DNA from: Mesorhizobium japonicum MAFF 303099
Lineage (GTDB): Bacteria > Pseudomonadota > Alphaproteobacteria > Rhizobiales > Rhizobiaceae
NCBI RefSeq assembly: GCF_000009625.1
Contig: NC_002678.2
Span: 5,984,001-6,048,000 of the forward strand
Direction: 5' to 3'
Length of the DNA: 64,000 nt
Positions within the stretch are counted from its first letter, which is position 1, and each line of letters begins with the position of its first letter. Of the stretch, positions 35,346-44,910 are shown piece by piece. Under the pieces are notes generated by a model. The model saw only the letters and a program-made list of their open reading frames with translations. It was not told the DNA's origin and made no database searches. The position numbers and the translations under genes are program-made.

Positions 35346-36440
35346 CTATGCCCGTTCGGGGAACATCGCCTTCAGGCCCTCGCGCGAGGCCTTGGCGACA
35401 CCGCGTTCGGTGATCAGGCCGGTCACCAGTCGCGCCGGGGTCACGTCGAAGGCCGGATTCGCCGCCGGCGTTGCCTCGGGCGATATGCGCACCTGGGCGA
35501 TCTCGCCGCTGACGGTCTTGCCCCAGACAAGCGAGACCTCGTCGGCCGAACGCTGCTCGATAGGGATCTCCTCGAGCCCGTCATGCACCGTCCAGTCGAT
35601 GGTCGGCGAGGGCAGCGCGACATAGAACGGCACGTCATTGTCGGCGGCGGCGAGCGCCTTCAAATAAGTGCCGATCTTGTTGCAGACATCGCCGTCGGCA
35701 GTGGTGCGGTCGGTGCCGACGATGACCATGTCGATCGCGCCACGCTGCATCAGATGGCCGCCGGCATTGTCGACGATCAGCGTGTGCGGCACGCCGTGGC
35801 CGGCCATCTCCCAGGCGGTGAGCTGGGCGCCCTGGTTGCGCGGCCGCGTTTCGTCGACATAGACATGGACCGGGATGCCCGCTTCCGTTGCCAGATAGAT
35901 CGGCGCGGTGGCGGTGCCGTAATCGACGGTCGCCAGCCAGCCGGCATTGCAATGGGTGAGGATATTGACCGTCTCACCCGGCTGCTTGCGCGCCGCGATC
36001 GCCTTGATGATGGCAAGACCGTTCTCGCCGATGGCGCGGTTCAGCCCAACATCCTCGTCGGCGATCTCACCGGCGCGCCGGTAGGCGGCCGCGGCGCGTT
36101 GTTCTGAAGGCAGCGGCTTGAGGAAGCGCCGCATCTCATCCAGCGCCCAGCGCAGATTGATCGCCGTCGGGCGCGTCTCGTGCAGTGTCTCCCACACGCC
36201 ATCGAGCGCTGCGTCGGACGGATCATCCGCCATCTGCATGGCGACGCCGTAGGCCGCGGTGACGCCGATCAGCGGCGCGCCGCGCACCCACATGTCGCGG
36301 ATGGCGGTCGCAATTCCGGCAACCGTGCCGATCGTCTCGATGCGGAAATCATGCGGCAGCCAGCGCTGGTCGATGATCTCGACCGAACGCCCGTCGTCGC
36401 TCAGCCAGATGGTGCGGTAGTGGCGGTCGCCGACGTTCAA
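35346..36440 (-). CDS. mtnA: S-methyl-5-thioribose-1-phosphate isomerase
   Basis: A 364-residue isomerase of the eIF2B-like family that converts 5-methylthioribose-1-phosphate to 5-methylthioribulose-1-phosphate. Family motifs include [19 protein letters not shown] near residue 50, [20 protein letters not shown] near 160 (active cysteine) and [20 protein letters not shown] near 235 (active aspartate). The start is TTG at 36440, overlapping the mtnK stop, with GGAG eight bases upstream. Related isomerases also act on 5-deoxyribose-1-phosphate. No later enzymes of the classic methionine salvage route (mtnB, C, D) lie in the window. Confidence 0.93.
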   Translation of the reverse strand: MNVGDRHYRTIWLSDDGRSVEIIDQRWLPHDFRIETIGTVAGIATAIRDMWVRGAPLIGVTAAYGVAMQMADDPSDAALDGVWETLHETRPTAINLRWALDEMRRFLKPLPSEQRAAAAYRRAGEIADEDVGLNRAIGENGLAIIKAIAARKQPGETVNILTHCNAGWLATVDYGTATAPIYLATEAGIPVHVYVDETRPRNQGAQLTAWEMAGHGVPHTLIVDNAGGHLMQRGAIDMVIVGTDRTTADGDVCNKIGTYLKALAAADNDVPFYVALPSPTIDWTVHDGLEEIPIEQRSADEVSLVWGKTVSGEIAQVRISPEATPAANPAFDVTPARLVTGLITERGVAKASREGLKAMFPERA

Positions 36441-37708
36441 ATGCTGCTCTCCTGTTCGATCAGCGCGGCCAGGGTATTGACCTCGTCGATGCTGTGTATC
36501 TGGCGCCGGTTGACGGCGATGTGGCGGCCGAACTTCAACGCCTTTGCCTCACAACTGGCGCGAAGCGCTTCATCGGCAATGGTCTCGAAATCGGCATTGT
36601 GGGCGAGGCCAAGGATGCGCCTGTGCACCTCGATGCCGGCAAAGCCGAGCAGATCGGTCCAGATTTGGTGCAGCACATGGTCGAGCGCCTGTTCCGCGCC
36701 CAGCCTGTCGCCCTGATCCTCAAACAGACTTTTTTGGTAGAGCATGCCGGCGCGCTCGGTGCGCCACAGATGCGAGAATTCGGCGCGGAACACCGACCAC
36801 GTCTCTTTGGTGACCCCGAGCAAATAAGCGCGCATGGCATCGCGCTTGCCCTTCTGCTCATGTCCGCGCTGCGAGAAGAAGGACATCCAGAAATTGGCGA
36901 GCAGCATGCCGATATCGAAGGCCATCGGTCCGTAGAAGGCGAACTCCGGGTCGATCATCCGGGTCTCCGTGTCGGTGACCATGATCGAGCCGGAATGCAG
37001 ATCGCCATGCAGCAGCGTCTCTGCATTGGCGGCGAAAATGTGCTTCAGCCGTTGCGCCTCGACCTTGAGGTCGCGGTCGGCACGCAGTTCGGCAACGACG
37101 CTGTCGAGCTGCGGCGTATGCCGGTTCATCTTGGCGTCGAAATAGGGATCGGAGAACACCAGGTTCTCTGTGATGTCGCAGAGCTCCACATTGTCGGCGA
37201 ACAGCGCCAGATCGGCCTTGCGATCCTTGGTCACCATCGACAGGTCGGAACCGCGAAACAGCGTGCGGGCCATGAACAGGCCGATATCCCTGGCGATGTT
37301 GGGCAACTGGCGCCCGTCGATCAAAGCGCGCCTGAGAATGACGTGTGGCGGCGCCAGATACTCCATGATGATCAGCGCCTGGCCTTCATCGAAATGATAG
37401 ATCGCCGGGACTGAGCCCGGCGCGCGCGCCTCTTGCCTTGTCAGCGCGTGATACTCGAAGAAGGAGCGCTTCAACGGCAACGGCCAGCTGTCGCCGACCA
37501 GGCGGACATAGGGCAGGGCCTGCTTGACCACCGCGGCACCGCCGGCGCCCTCGACGATGAAGACGAGGTTCAGATTGCCGTCGCCGACCTCTCGGACCTT
37601 CCAGTGTGTCGTGTGCCTGCCGATCTTGGCGCACAGCGCCTCATTCGTGCCGAGGCGCGTTGCAAGCGTCTCCACCGACAGTGCTTCGAACGGCAATTTC
37701 CCGGTCAT
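36437..37708 (-). CDS. mtnK: S-methyl-5-thioribose kinase
   Basis: A 423-residue choline-kinase-fold enzyme that phosphorylates 5-methylthioribose at C1. The nucleotide region shows [14 protein letters not shown] near residue 37, the catalytic loop is [12 protein letters not shown] near 230, and the metal site is [16 protein letters not shown] near 247, a diagnostic MTR-kinase sequence. ATG 37708 follows GGAGGGACACG; the upstream frame lacks such a site. It is translationally coupled to mtnA and diverges from the RbsABC-type importer, with a strong dyad between them. Kinases of this group can also accept 5-deoxyribose, a by-product of radical-SAM enzymes. Confidence 0.93.
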   Translation of the reverse strand: MTGKLPFEALSVETLATRLGTNEALCAKIGRHTTHWKVREVGDGNLNLVFIVEGAGGAAVVKQALPYVRLVGDSWPLPLKRSFFEYHALTRQEARAPGSVPAIYHFDEGQALIIMEYLAPPHVILRRALIDGRQLPNIARDIGLFMARTLFRGSDLSMVTKDRKADLALFADNVELCDITENLVFSDPYFDAKMNRHTPQLDSVVAELRADRDLKVEAQRLKHIFAANAETLLHGDLHSGSIMVTDTETRMIDPEFAFYGPMAFDIGMLLANFWMSFFSQRGHEQKGKRDAMRAYLLGVTKETWSVFRAEFSHLWRTERAGMLYQKSLFEDQGDRLGAEQALDHVLHQIWTDLLGFAGIEVHRRILGLAHNADFETIADEALRASCEAKALKFGRHIAVNRRQIHSIDEVNTLAALIEQESSI

Positions 37709-37780
37709 TCGTGTCCCTCCCGCCTGTGCGCTCCGATCATAAGGGAGCCTTGACGGCGGGGCCAAGCTAGGAAGCGATCT

Positions 37781-37809
37781 GGCAATTGTCAATCGTGTTG
37801 ACAATTGCC
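37781..37809. promoter_or_regulatory. Perfect dyad operator between mtnK and the importer genes
   Basis: Arms GGCAATTGTCAA (37781-37792) and TTGACAATTGCC (37798-37809) are perfectly complementary around five bases. The right arm contains a TTGACA. It lies in the 137-base divergent promoter region, 37 bases before the ATPase start and 73 before mtnK. The SorC-family protein encoded at 43743-44708 is the best candidate to bind it. Confidence 0.75.
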
Positions 37810-37845
37810 GATGTAGCCCATAGCGTCACGGTCAGGGAGGAACGC

Positions 37846-39357
37846 ATGGTCGGCAATGCCGTGTTCCGTGTAGAGGGACTGAGGAAATCCTTTGGCCGTA
37901 ACGAGGTGCTTGGCGGCATCTCGCTCGAGCTGCATTCCGGCGAAGTCACCGTGCTGATGGGCGCCAATGGCGCCGGCAAATCCACCCTCGTCAAGATCGT
38001 CAGCGGCCTCTACGAACGCGGCGGCGGTAGCATGATCCTCGCCGACCAGGCTTTTGCCCCGAACACGCCGGCGGAGGCGATCCGCGCCGGCGTCGTCACC
38101 GTGCACCAGAATATCAATGACGGTGTCGTCGCCGACCTCGATGTCGCCACCAATTTGACGCTCGACAGGCTGAGCGGCAAGGGCGTGCCGACCCTGTTCA
38201 ATCCGGCCCGAGTGCGCCGCGAGGCCAAGGCGGTCGCCGACCGCATGGGTCTGGCCATCGATCTCAAGGCCCGTGTCAACGACCTTTCGCTAGCCGATCG
38301 CCAGATGGTGGCGATCGCGCGCGCCTTGGCGCATCAGCCGAAAGTGCTGATCCTCGACGAGCCGACCTCTTCGCTCTCCAGCGCCGAGGCCGACCGGCTG
38401 TTCGCTCTGGTCGAGCGGCTGCGTGAGCAGGGCGTGGCGATCCTCTACATCTCGCACCGCATGTCCGACATCAGGCGGCTTGCCGATCGCATCGTCTCGA
38501 TGCGTGACGGCGTCATTTCGGGCGTCTTCGACACCAAGCCGCTCGACTACGAAGGCGCGGTCAATGCCATGCTCGGCCGCAAGATCCATCTAGACCAGAT
38601 CGTGGCCAGGAGTTCGGCCAAACCGGTCCTGACGATCGAAGGCTTGCGCATCGGGCAGGGCGCCAGGCCGATTTCGCTGACGCTTGGCGATGGCGAGGTC
38701 GTTGCCATCACCGGCCTCGTCGGCGTCGGCAAGACCGCGCTTGCCGAGACGCTGTTCGGCGTGCGCAAGCCGCTTGCCGGCACCATGACGATGAGCGGCA
38801 AGCCCTATGCGCCGCGATCGGCGGGCGATGCGATCGCCGCCGGCGTGTTCCTCGTCGCCAAGGACCGCGCCAGCAGCGGCATTGTCGGCGGCTTCAACAT
38901 CGAGCGCAATGTCAGCCTGCCGTTCCTCAAGCGTATGTCGAATCTTGGTGTGCTCAAGCGCCGCCTCGAGCGCGCCACCGCGCGCCGGCAGATCGAGGAA
39001 CTCAGCATCGTCTGCCGTTCCGAGAAGGACGAGATGTCGGCATTGTCCGGCGGCAACCAGCAGAAGGTGATGGTCGCCCGCTGGATGGCGCAGAATGCCG
39101 CGCTGTTCATTCTCGACGAGCCGTTTCAGGGCGTCGACATCTCGGCCAGGCGCGACATCGCCGCCAAGCTGAGAGCAAGCGCCAATGGCCGCGCGACGCT
39201 GTTGTTCGTCACCGAACTCGACGAGGCGCTGGAGACGGCCGACCGCATCCTGGTGATGTCGGAACACACAATCGTCGGTGAACACCGCAATGCCGAAGTC
39301 GATCTCGATCGCCTGCTGGCCGAGGTCGCCGGCGGGCCGCTGCACAGCGCCGCCTGA
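37846..39357 (+). CDS. Sugar ABC transporter ATP-binding protein, RbsA/MglA type (tandem ATPase)
   Basis: A 503-residue protein with two nucleotide-binding domains. The first has Walker A GANGAGKST near residue 40, signature LSLADRQMVAIARAL and Walker B ILDEPTSSL. The second has the degenerate Walker A GLVGVGKTALAET near 290, signature LSGGNQQKVMVARWM and Walker B ILDEPFQGVD. This is the CUT2 arrangement used for pentoses and other monosaccharides. ATG 37846 follows GGGAGG; the longer frame starts inside the operator. Divergence from mtnK suggests import of methylthioribose, deoxyribose or a related free pentose. Confidence 0.9.
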   Translation: MVGNAVFRVEGLRKSFGRNEVLGGISLELHSGEVTVLMGANGAGKSTLVKIVSGLYERGGGSMILADQAFAPNTPAEAIRAGVVTVHQNINDGVVADLDVATNLTLDRLSGKGVPTLFNPARVRREAKAVADRMGLAIDLKARVNDLSLADRQMVAIARALAHQPKVLILDEPTSSLSSAEADRLFALVERLREQGVAILYISHRMSDIRRLADRIVSMRDGVISGVFDTKPLDYEGAVNAMLGRKIHLDQIVARSSAKPVLTIEGLRIGQGARPISLTLGDGEVVAITGLVGVGKTALAETLFGVRKPLAGTMTMSGKPYAPRSAGDAIAAGVFLVAKDRASSGIVGGFNIERNVSLPFLKRMSNLGVLKRRLERATARRQIEELSIVCRSEKDEMSALSGGNQQKVMVARWMAQNAALFILDEPFQGVDISARRDIAAKLRASANGRATLLFVTELDEALETADRILVMSEHTIVGEHRNAEVDLDRLLAEVAGGPLHSAA

Positions 39358-39391
39358 GCGTGGCGGCCGGTAGAATTGGAATGGAGAGACC

Positions 39392-39442
39392 ATGGGTCCG
39401 AGTTGGATAGGAATGGCTGCGTCGCGCGGGTGCGCTGAATGA
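39392..39442 (+). other. Possible 16-residue coupling ORF before the permease gene
   Basis: ATG 39392, preceded by GGAGAG, opens a frame MGPSWIGMAASRGCAE whose TGA overlaps the permease ATG (ATGA, 39439-39442). The permease has no strong ribosome site of its own, so translational coupling through this ORF is possible. No evidence favours a functional peptide. Confidence 0.25.
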
Positions 39443-40434
39443 CGCTGCGCGACCACACCATACGCTATGGGTTCATCGTCCTGCTGTTCGGGCTCGTCGC
39501 CTATTTCGCGATCGCCGCCGATGGGTTCGTCTCGCCGCAAAGTGCCGTCTTCATCTTCCAGTCGGTCGCCATCACCGGCGTGCTGGCGCTCGGCGTCACC
39601 GCCACGCTGGTCGTCGGCGGCTTCGACCTGTCGATCGGCTCGGTCGCCACGTCGGCCATGATGGCGGCTGCCTATGTGATGGTGGTGCTGGAGCAGAACG
39701 CCGTCGTGGCGGTCGTTGTCTGCCTGCTCATCGGCGCCATTGTCGGCCTGATCAATGGCTGGCTGATCGTCTATATGCGCGTGCCCGATCTCTTGGCGAC
39801 GCTCGGCATGATGTTCCTGCTGGTCGGCCTGCAGCGCATCCCGACCGAAGGCCGCTCGATCGCCACCGGCATGACCATGCCCGACGGTTCGGTCGCCAAT
39901 GGCAAGTTCGGCGGCGCCTTCCTGGCGCTCGGCCGCCACCGTTTCGACTTCTTCATCCCGAACCTCATTCCGGTGTCGGTCGTCGTGCTGCTGGTGCTGG
40001 CCGTGCTGATCTGGTTCTTCCTCGAATACACCCGCTTCGGCCGTATGATGTATGCGGTCGGCTCCAATGAGCGCGCCGCCGAACTCGCCGGTGCGCCTGT
40101 CAAGGCATACAAGATCTGGGCCTACGTTATTTCAGGAGTTTTTGCCTCGATCGGCGGCATTTTGCTCGCCGCCCGGCTTGGACGCGGCGACATCGCCTCG
40201 GGTAATAATCTGCTGCTCGATGCAGTTGCCGCGGCGCTGATCGGCTACGCGGTGTTGGGTGCCGCCAAGCCGAACGCCTTCGGCACCGCAGTCGGCGCGC
40301 TGTTCGTCGGCATCTTGCTGCAAGGCCTGACGATGATGAACGCGCCTTACTACACGCAGGATTTCGTCAAGGGCGTGGTTCTGGTCGTCGCCCTTGTCTT
40401 CACCTTTGCCCTTTCGGGCAGGGGCAGGGGGTAG
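39439..40434 (+). CDS. Sugar ABC transporter permease, RbsC type
   Basis: A 331-residue inner-membrane permease of the CUT2 class with about nine helices. The family marker GGFDLSIGSVATSAM lies near residue 57, and NERAAELAGAPVKAYKIWAYVISG near 212 is the usual ATPase-contact loop. It works with the tandem ATPase and the binding protein at 40483. One permease gene is present, so it would act as a homodimer, unlike the two-permease rhamnose system of R. leguminosarum. The ATG at 39439 overlaps the stop of the small upstream frame. Confidence 0.9.
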   Translation: MTLRDHTIRYGFIVLLFGLVAYFAIAADGFVSPQSAVFIFQSVAITGVLALGVTATLVVGGFDLSIGSVATSAMMAAAYVMVVLEQNAVVAVVVCLLIGAIVGLINGWLIVYMRVPDLLATLGMMFLLVGLQRIPTEGRSIATGMTMPDGSVANGKFGGAFLALGRHRFDFFIPNLIPVSVVVLLVLAVLIWFFLEYTRFGRMMYAVGSNERAAELAGAPVKAYKIWAYVISGVFASIGGILLAARLGRGDIASGNNLLLDAVAAALIGYAVLGAAKPNAFGTAVGALFVGILLQGLTMMNAPYYTQDFVKGVVLVVALVFTFALSGRGRG

Positions 40435-40482
40435 TCTCGACCGGACAGGATTTTGGGTTCAACAAGAGTGGAGGAAAACAAG

Positions 40483-41535
40483 GTGAACATCACGAGAAGA
40501 CTTCTGGGGAAGGTGGCGCTCGGGCTGGCCGGCGCAACCATGCTGATGCAGGTCCCGGCTTTCGCCGCGGACAAGCCGGCCCCGTTCGATAAGCCCGGCG
40601 TCAAGATCGCGCTGGTGCGCTATCTCTCGACCGGCGACTTCTTCCAGGCCTACCTCTCGGGCGTCGAGGCGCAGTCCAAGGCGCTTGGCATCGACCTGCG
40701 CGTGCTCGACAGCCGCCAGGATGCCGCCCTTCAGTCCGATATGGTCGACCAGGCCATCGCGCTCGGCGTGCAGGGCATCATCATCCAGCACGGCCTGACG
40801 GAATCGATGAAGGATGCGGCCCAGCGCGCGGTCGACGCCGGCATCAAGGTTGTGGCCTTCGACGTCAATGTCGAAAACCCCAAGATCCCGCAGATCGAGC
40901 AGTCGGACAAGGACCTTGCCCGCCTCGCGCTCGAGCAGGCGGTGAAGGACAATGGTGACAGCTGGAATGCCGGCTATGTCTACGTCGCCGGAATCGCGCC
41001 GCTCGACCGCCGCAACGAGACCTGGGTCGACGTGAAGAAGAAATATGCGGGCATCAAGGAAGTCGCGATGTTCGGCACGCTCGACAACCCGATCGCCAAC
41101 TCCGTCGCCAACCAGGCGCGTTCGGTGCTGTCGGCCCATCCCGACATCAAGGTGATGTTCGCCCCCTATGACGAATTCGCCAAGGGCGTGAAGATCGCCG
41201 TCGACGAGGCCGGCCTGAACAAGGGCATCAAGATCTATTCGGCCGACATCTCGACATCGGACATATCGGCGATGCGCGAGCCCGACAGCGCCTGGGCCGC
41301 GACCGCGGCGACCAACCCGGCCGTCGTCGGCCAGGTCTCGGTGCGCGCTCTGGCGCAACTGCTCGCCGGTGAAGACCCCGGCCACAACGTCATCGTGCCG
41401 CCGACGCTGATCACCCAGAAGGAGCTGATCGACAAGGACATCAAGAACATGGAAGACCTGTCGGCCAAGCTGCCGCAGTTCGCCCATGCAAATGTCGCCA
41501 TGCCGGCCTGGATGCCGAACCCGAACGCGAAGTAA
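40483..41535 (+). CDS. Periplasmic sugar-binding protein, RbsB type
   Basis: A 350-residue periplasmic binding protein of family Peripla_BP_4. A Sec signal peptide spans about residues 1-29 (KVALGLAGATMLMQVPAFAA); the mature domain includes VKIALVRYLSTGDFFQAYLSG and ALGVQGIIIQHG. It starts at GTG 40483 with GGAGG eight bases upstream; an earlier TTG lacks a site. It is the last gene of the importer, followed by a clear terminator. The ligand is unknown; context favours 5-methylthioribose or 5-deoxyribose. Confidence 0.9.
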   Translation: MNITRRLLGKVALGLAGATMLMQVPAFAADKPAPFDKPGVKIALVRYLSTGDFFQAYLSGVEAQSKALGIDLRVLDSRQDAALQSDMVDQAIALGVQGIIIQHGLTESMKDAAQRAVDAGIKVVAFDVNVENPKIPQIEQSDKDLARLALEQAVKDNGDSWNAGYVYVAGIAPLDRRNETWVDVKKKYAGIKEVAMFGTLDNPIANSVANQARSVLSAHPDIKVMFAPYDEFAKGVKIAVDEAGLNKGIKIYSADISTSDISAMREPDSAWAATAATNPAVVGQVSVRALAQLLAGEDPGHNVIVPPTLITQKELIDKDIKNMEDLSAKLPQFAHANVAMPAWMPNPNAK

Positions 41536-41556
41536 GGTTCATCATCGCGCAAACGA

Positions 41557-41585
41557 AAAGGGCGGCCTTGAGCCGCCCTTTTTGT
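41557..41585. terminator. Bidirectional terminator after the sugar importer genes
   Basis: Arms AAAGGGCGGC (41557-41566) and GCCGCCCTTT (41572-41581) with a five-base loop, continuing into T residues. The A-run on the left serves the convergent aldolase gene. Confidence 0.85.
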
Positions 41586-41600
41586 TGTCTTCTGGAAAGC

Positions 41601-43655
41601 CTACCGCAGCGCCGCCGCGATGTTGCCGCCGTCGACCGTCGTCACGTCGGCGGTGGTACGTTCGGCCAGCGCGTGATGCAGGAAGGCCTGCGCCACATCC
41701 TGTGCCGTCACTTCCTGGCCGAGCAGGTTGCCGGACATGTATTCCTTCTCGGACACGCCGCGCGCGCCGGAGCGACTGGCGATCATGGCGTCGGTCAAAA
41801 GGCCGGAGCGGATACGGTCGGCGTTGACGGCGTTCGAGCGGATGCCATGGGCGCCGTAGTCGAGCGCATATTGCCTGGACAGGAACAAAGTCGCCGCCTT
41901 CGGCACGCCATAGGCGCCGAATTTCGGGCCCGGATTGACCGCCTGCTTGGAAGTGTTGAACAACAGCACGCCGCCAGTGCCCTGTTCCAGCATGATGCGC
42001 ACGGCGTTCTGCGCCACCGACTGATGGGCGAAGAAATTGAGCTCGAAGCTCTTGCGCAGCAGCGCATCGTCGAGCTCGCCGATCCGGCCTTCCCAAGCCG
42101 CACCCGCATTGGAGACCAGGATATCGACGCCGCCGAAGACGGCGACCGCTTTGTCGAAGGCGGCACGCACCTGGGCTGGGTCGGTGATGTCGGCGGCGAC
42201 ACCGATCGAATTGTTGCCGGCTTTCTTGGCGGTATCGGCGGCTTTGTCGCCATCGAGATCGACGACGACGGCATGGGCGCCATTGTCGGCGAACAGCTTT
42301 GCCGTTGCAGCCCCGATTGCGCCGGCGCCGCCGGTGATCAGCACCACCTGGCCGGTCAGCGGCTTCGGCTTGTTCGAGGCAAGCTTGGCCTGTTCGAGCG
42401 ACCAGTATTCGAGCGGGAACAAATCGGCCTTGGACAGCGGATGGAAACGGCCGACGGCTTCGGCGCCACGCACCGCCTCGATCCACATCTCGCCGACATC
42501 GGAGGCGATCCTGGCATCCTTCAGCGTGCGGCCATGGCCGAACATGCCGAGTCCCGGCACCAGCGTCAGCCGCGGCATCGGGTCGAGCATGGTGCGCTTG
42601 ACGTCGTCGAGCGCGTCATTGGTCTCGAAATAGGCGCGATAGTCCTTGGCGAAAGCGTCGACATGGCTCTTGATGACGGCCTTGTAGTCGCCAACCTTGT
42701 CGGCGTCGGGCGCCGGCACCGCCATCGGTCCGGTCTTGATGCGGATCGACAGATCCGGCGTCGACACGCCGCGCCCGGCATAGTCGGCGATCGCGGCCGA
42801 GTTGATGAAATCGACGATTGCATCCGAGGTGCGGAAATCAGAGATCATGCGGTCGAAGCGGCCTTCGCCACGCGCCACCGCAACGGCGCCGCGCAGCATC
42901 GGCGCGATGGACGCCGGCGTCGCGAGCCTTGCCGGCAACGCCGCCTTGGCAGCCTTCGGCTTGGCATTCTCAGCGACGTACTCCTCGGCGACGTTCACAT
43001 AGTGGATCATCCGGTCGTAGGCCTGTTTGGCATCGTCACCGAAGGTGAAGATGCCGTGCTTGTCGAGGATCAGTCCTTCGACAGTCGGGTCGGCATCGAA
43101 GACGTCGGCCGCCGCCTTGGCGAGGTCGAAGCCCGGCATGATGTAGGGCACATAACCCATCTTGCTGCCGAACACTGTCTTCACCAGCGGCTTCGAATCT
43201 TCCTGGTCGACGATGGCCAGGATAGCGGTCGAATGGGTGTGGTCGACGAATTTATGCGGCAGGAAGGCATGCAGCAGCGTCTCGACCGAGGGGTTGGGCG
43301 AGGACGGGTCGATGAGGTTCGCCCGCTGCAGCGCCACCATGTCCTCGTCCGCGAGCTTGTCCAGCGCGCGCGCCTTGAGCAGGGCGCCCATCTTGACCGC
43401 CGGCAGGCCCTGCGGCTCGATGACGGCCATGTCCCAGCCGCTGCCCTTGACGCACAGCACATCCCATTCATCGCCGACGAGATCGGTCGCCTTGATCTTG
43501 CAGGACGTGTTGCCGCCGCCATGCAGGACCAGCTGTGGCACGCCGCCCAGCAGCCGCGTCGTGTAGACGCGCAGCGCGAGGTCGCGGCCGACACCCTTCT
43601 TCGCATAGTCGGCGACGAGTTTCTCGGCCGTTTCGTCGTTCCACAAATTCTTCAT
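41601..43655 (-). CDS. Bifunctional class II aldolase / short-chain dehydrogenase fusion
   Basis: A 684-residue two-domain protein. Residues 1-410 are a class II aldolase: HGGGNTSCK near 45 (phosphate site), zinc ligands in FVDHTHSTAIL (His139, His141) and LDKHGIFTFG near 200. Residues 430-684 are a short-chain dehydrogenase: VLITGGAGAIGAATA near 437 (NAD site), VSNAGAAWEG and the catalytic YGVPKAA near 585. The closest known type is the rhamnulose-1-phosphate aldolase/alcohol dehydrogenase of rhizobia (RhaD). No rhamnose isomerase or kinase is here. With mtnK, mtnA and an importer it would suit cleavage of 5-methylthioribulose- or 5-deoxyribulose-1-phosphate to DHAP and an aldehyde, the second domain acting on the aldehyde. 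That role is inference. Confidence 0.88.
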   Translation of the reverse strand: MKNLWNDETAEKLVADYAKKGVGRDLALRVYTTRLLGGVPQLVLHGGGNTSCKIKATDLVGDEWDVLCVKGSGWDMAVIEPQGLPAVKMGALLKARALDKLADEDMVALQRANLIDPSSPNPSVETLLHAFLPHKFVDHTHSTAILAIVDQEDSKPLVKTVFGSKMGYVPYIMPGFDLAKAAADVFDADPTVEGLILDKHGIFTFGDDAKQAYDRMIHYVNVAEEYVAENAKPKAAKAALPARLATPASIAPMLRGAVAVARGEGRFDRMISDFRTSDAIVDFINSAAIADYAGRGVSTPDLSIRIKTGPMAVPAPDADKVGDYKAVIKSHVDAFAKDYRAYFETNDALDDVKRTMLDPMPRLTLVPGLGMFGHGRTLKDARIASDVGEMWIEAVRGAEAVGRFHPLSKADLFPLEYWSLEQAKLASNKPKPLTGQVVLITGGAGAIGAATAKLFADNGAHAVVVDLDGDKAADTAKKAGNNSIGVAADITDPAQVRAAFDKAVAVFGGVDILVSNAGAAWEGRIGELDDALLRKSFELNFFAHQSVAQNAVRIMLEQGTGGVLLFNTSKQAVNPGPKFGAYGVPKAATLFLSRQYALDYGAHGIRSNAVNADRIRSGLLTDAMIASRSGARGVSEKEYMSGNLLGQEVTAQDVAQAFLHHALAERTTADVTTVDGGNIAAALR

Positions 43656-43742
43656 GTTCGCTTCGTCCAGTTGCTGTCTTGGGTGGTGAAACAGGAATGC
43701 CGCGACGCCTTGATGACAATGCGCCGGCGAAGGGTTGCTTTT

Positions 43743-44708
43743 TCAGGATGCTTTCTGTGGCATCGCTCCGGCATGATCGAGCAGCCGTTGCGCCATATGC
43801 GCGCCGACCACAAGATGCGTGCAAAGCCCGCCCGCGAGCGCCGCGAGCAATGGCTCGAACTTGCTGTCCTCCTGCACCACCATCAAGCGTTTTTCGATGG
43901 CACGCAGCGAACCGAGTTCAGCCGAAATGACCCGGCGGTTGTAGCTGCAGTCGAGCGCCTCGCCCCTGGCGTCGATGATCTGTCCGGCAATCACCCCGGC
44001 TGCGCCGATGCCGCGCAGCGCGGCCATTTCGTCCGGGTTGAGCGCGCCGCATTTGACGACATGGCTGTCTGCATCGACGGTGCCGACGGAGAAAAGCGCG
44101 AGATTGCAATCGCTGATGCCGGCCAGCTGTTCGCGGATCACCGGCTCGGCGCGCAACGCACGCGCGAGATCTTCCGTCGACAGCACCAGCGGCGCATAGA
44201 AATTAAGCCCCTTGGCGTTCAGCCGGCGCGCAATTTCCATGGTGCACTGGTCGGGCCGATAGGAGTAGGGCGCGCCGAGATTGCCGCAGAGCTGCACCAC
44301 CGTGACATCCTGCAGGTCGGCATAGGACATGATGTCGGCGATCGTATAGACGGTGCGGCCCCAGGCGACGCCGATGCGGTCGCCCTTCTTGACCAGTTCG
44401 AGAAAGACGCTCGCCGCCAGCACGGCGATATCAGTCGAAGGGTCCGGGATATAGCCGTTCTCCGGCGCGATCCAGACCGCGTCGAGCTTCAAGGCGTCCT
44501 CGAGCCTGCGCGCCATCACGTCGTCGGTGAACAGCTGCGTCGAGGTCGAGATGTTGACGATGCCGGTCTCGCGCGCCTTGCGCAGATACATGGCCACCGA
44601 AGCACGCGAAATGTTAAGCTGGCTTGCAACCTGGTCCTGCCGCAGGCCATGCGCATAGTAGAGCCAGGCGGCTTTGTGAATGAGTTGTTCTGCCGGTCGG
44701 ATCGCCAT
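43743..44708 (-). CDS. SorC-family sugar-binding transcriptional regulator
   Basis: A 321-residue regulator. The helix-turn-helix is HKAAWLYYAHGLRQDQVASQ plus LNISRASVAMYLRKARETG (residues 11-48), followed by the SorC effector domain with IGVAWGRTVYTIADIM near 130 and VVQLCGNLGAP near 155. ATG 44708 follows GAGGAGACGGC; the upstream frame gives only a longer tail. It lies 87 bases before the aldolase fusion on the same strand, so both may be one transcript. A loosely similar half-site to the mtnK dyad (GCCAATTTGAC, minus strand near 44750-44760) lies upstream of it, which would fit autoregulation. Confidence 0.87.
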   Translation of the reverse strand: MAIRPAEQLIHKAAWLYYAHGLRQDQVASQLNISRASVAMYLRKARETGIVNISTSTQLFTDDVMARRLEDALKLDAVWIAPENGYIPDPSTDIAVLAASVFLELVKKGDRIGVAWGRTVYTIADIMSYADLQDVTVVQLCGNLGAPYSYRPDQCTMEIARRLNAKGLNFYAPLVLSTEDLARALRAEPVIREQLAGISDCNLALFSVGTVDADSHVVKCGALNPDEMAALRGIGAAGVIAGQIIDARGEALDCSYNRRVISAELGSLRAIEKRLMVVQEDSKFEPLLAALAGGLCTHLVVGAHMAQRLLDHAGAMPQKAS

Positions 44709-44910
44709 GCCGTCTCCTCGGCTGACATTAGTCACGGCTCTCGACAAAAGTCAAATTGGCATGCGTGAGTGCGATCGCCTCTAAATAAAACGTATCCGGG
44801 ATGGTCGTTCTACAAAGCCTGGACAGCATAGCATCTTCGGCCATTCAGGGGGATGGCCTGACGAGAGCCCTAAGGTTAGAAATCTCGAAAAGGACTTTGG
44901 GGAGGATGGG

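Noticed and set aside
41601..43655. Rhamnose catabolism as the role of the aldolase-dehydrogenase fusion
   Set aside because: The fold fits RhaD, but rhamnose isomerase, kinase, mutarotase and the two-permease importer are absent. Kept as an alternative, not the main call.
41568..44768. 1066-residue plus-strand frame
   Set aside because: It is antisense to the aldolase fusion and the SorC gene, both of which have clear motifs and ribosome sites.
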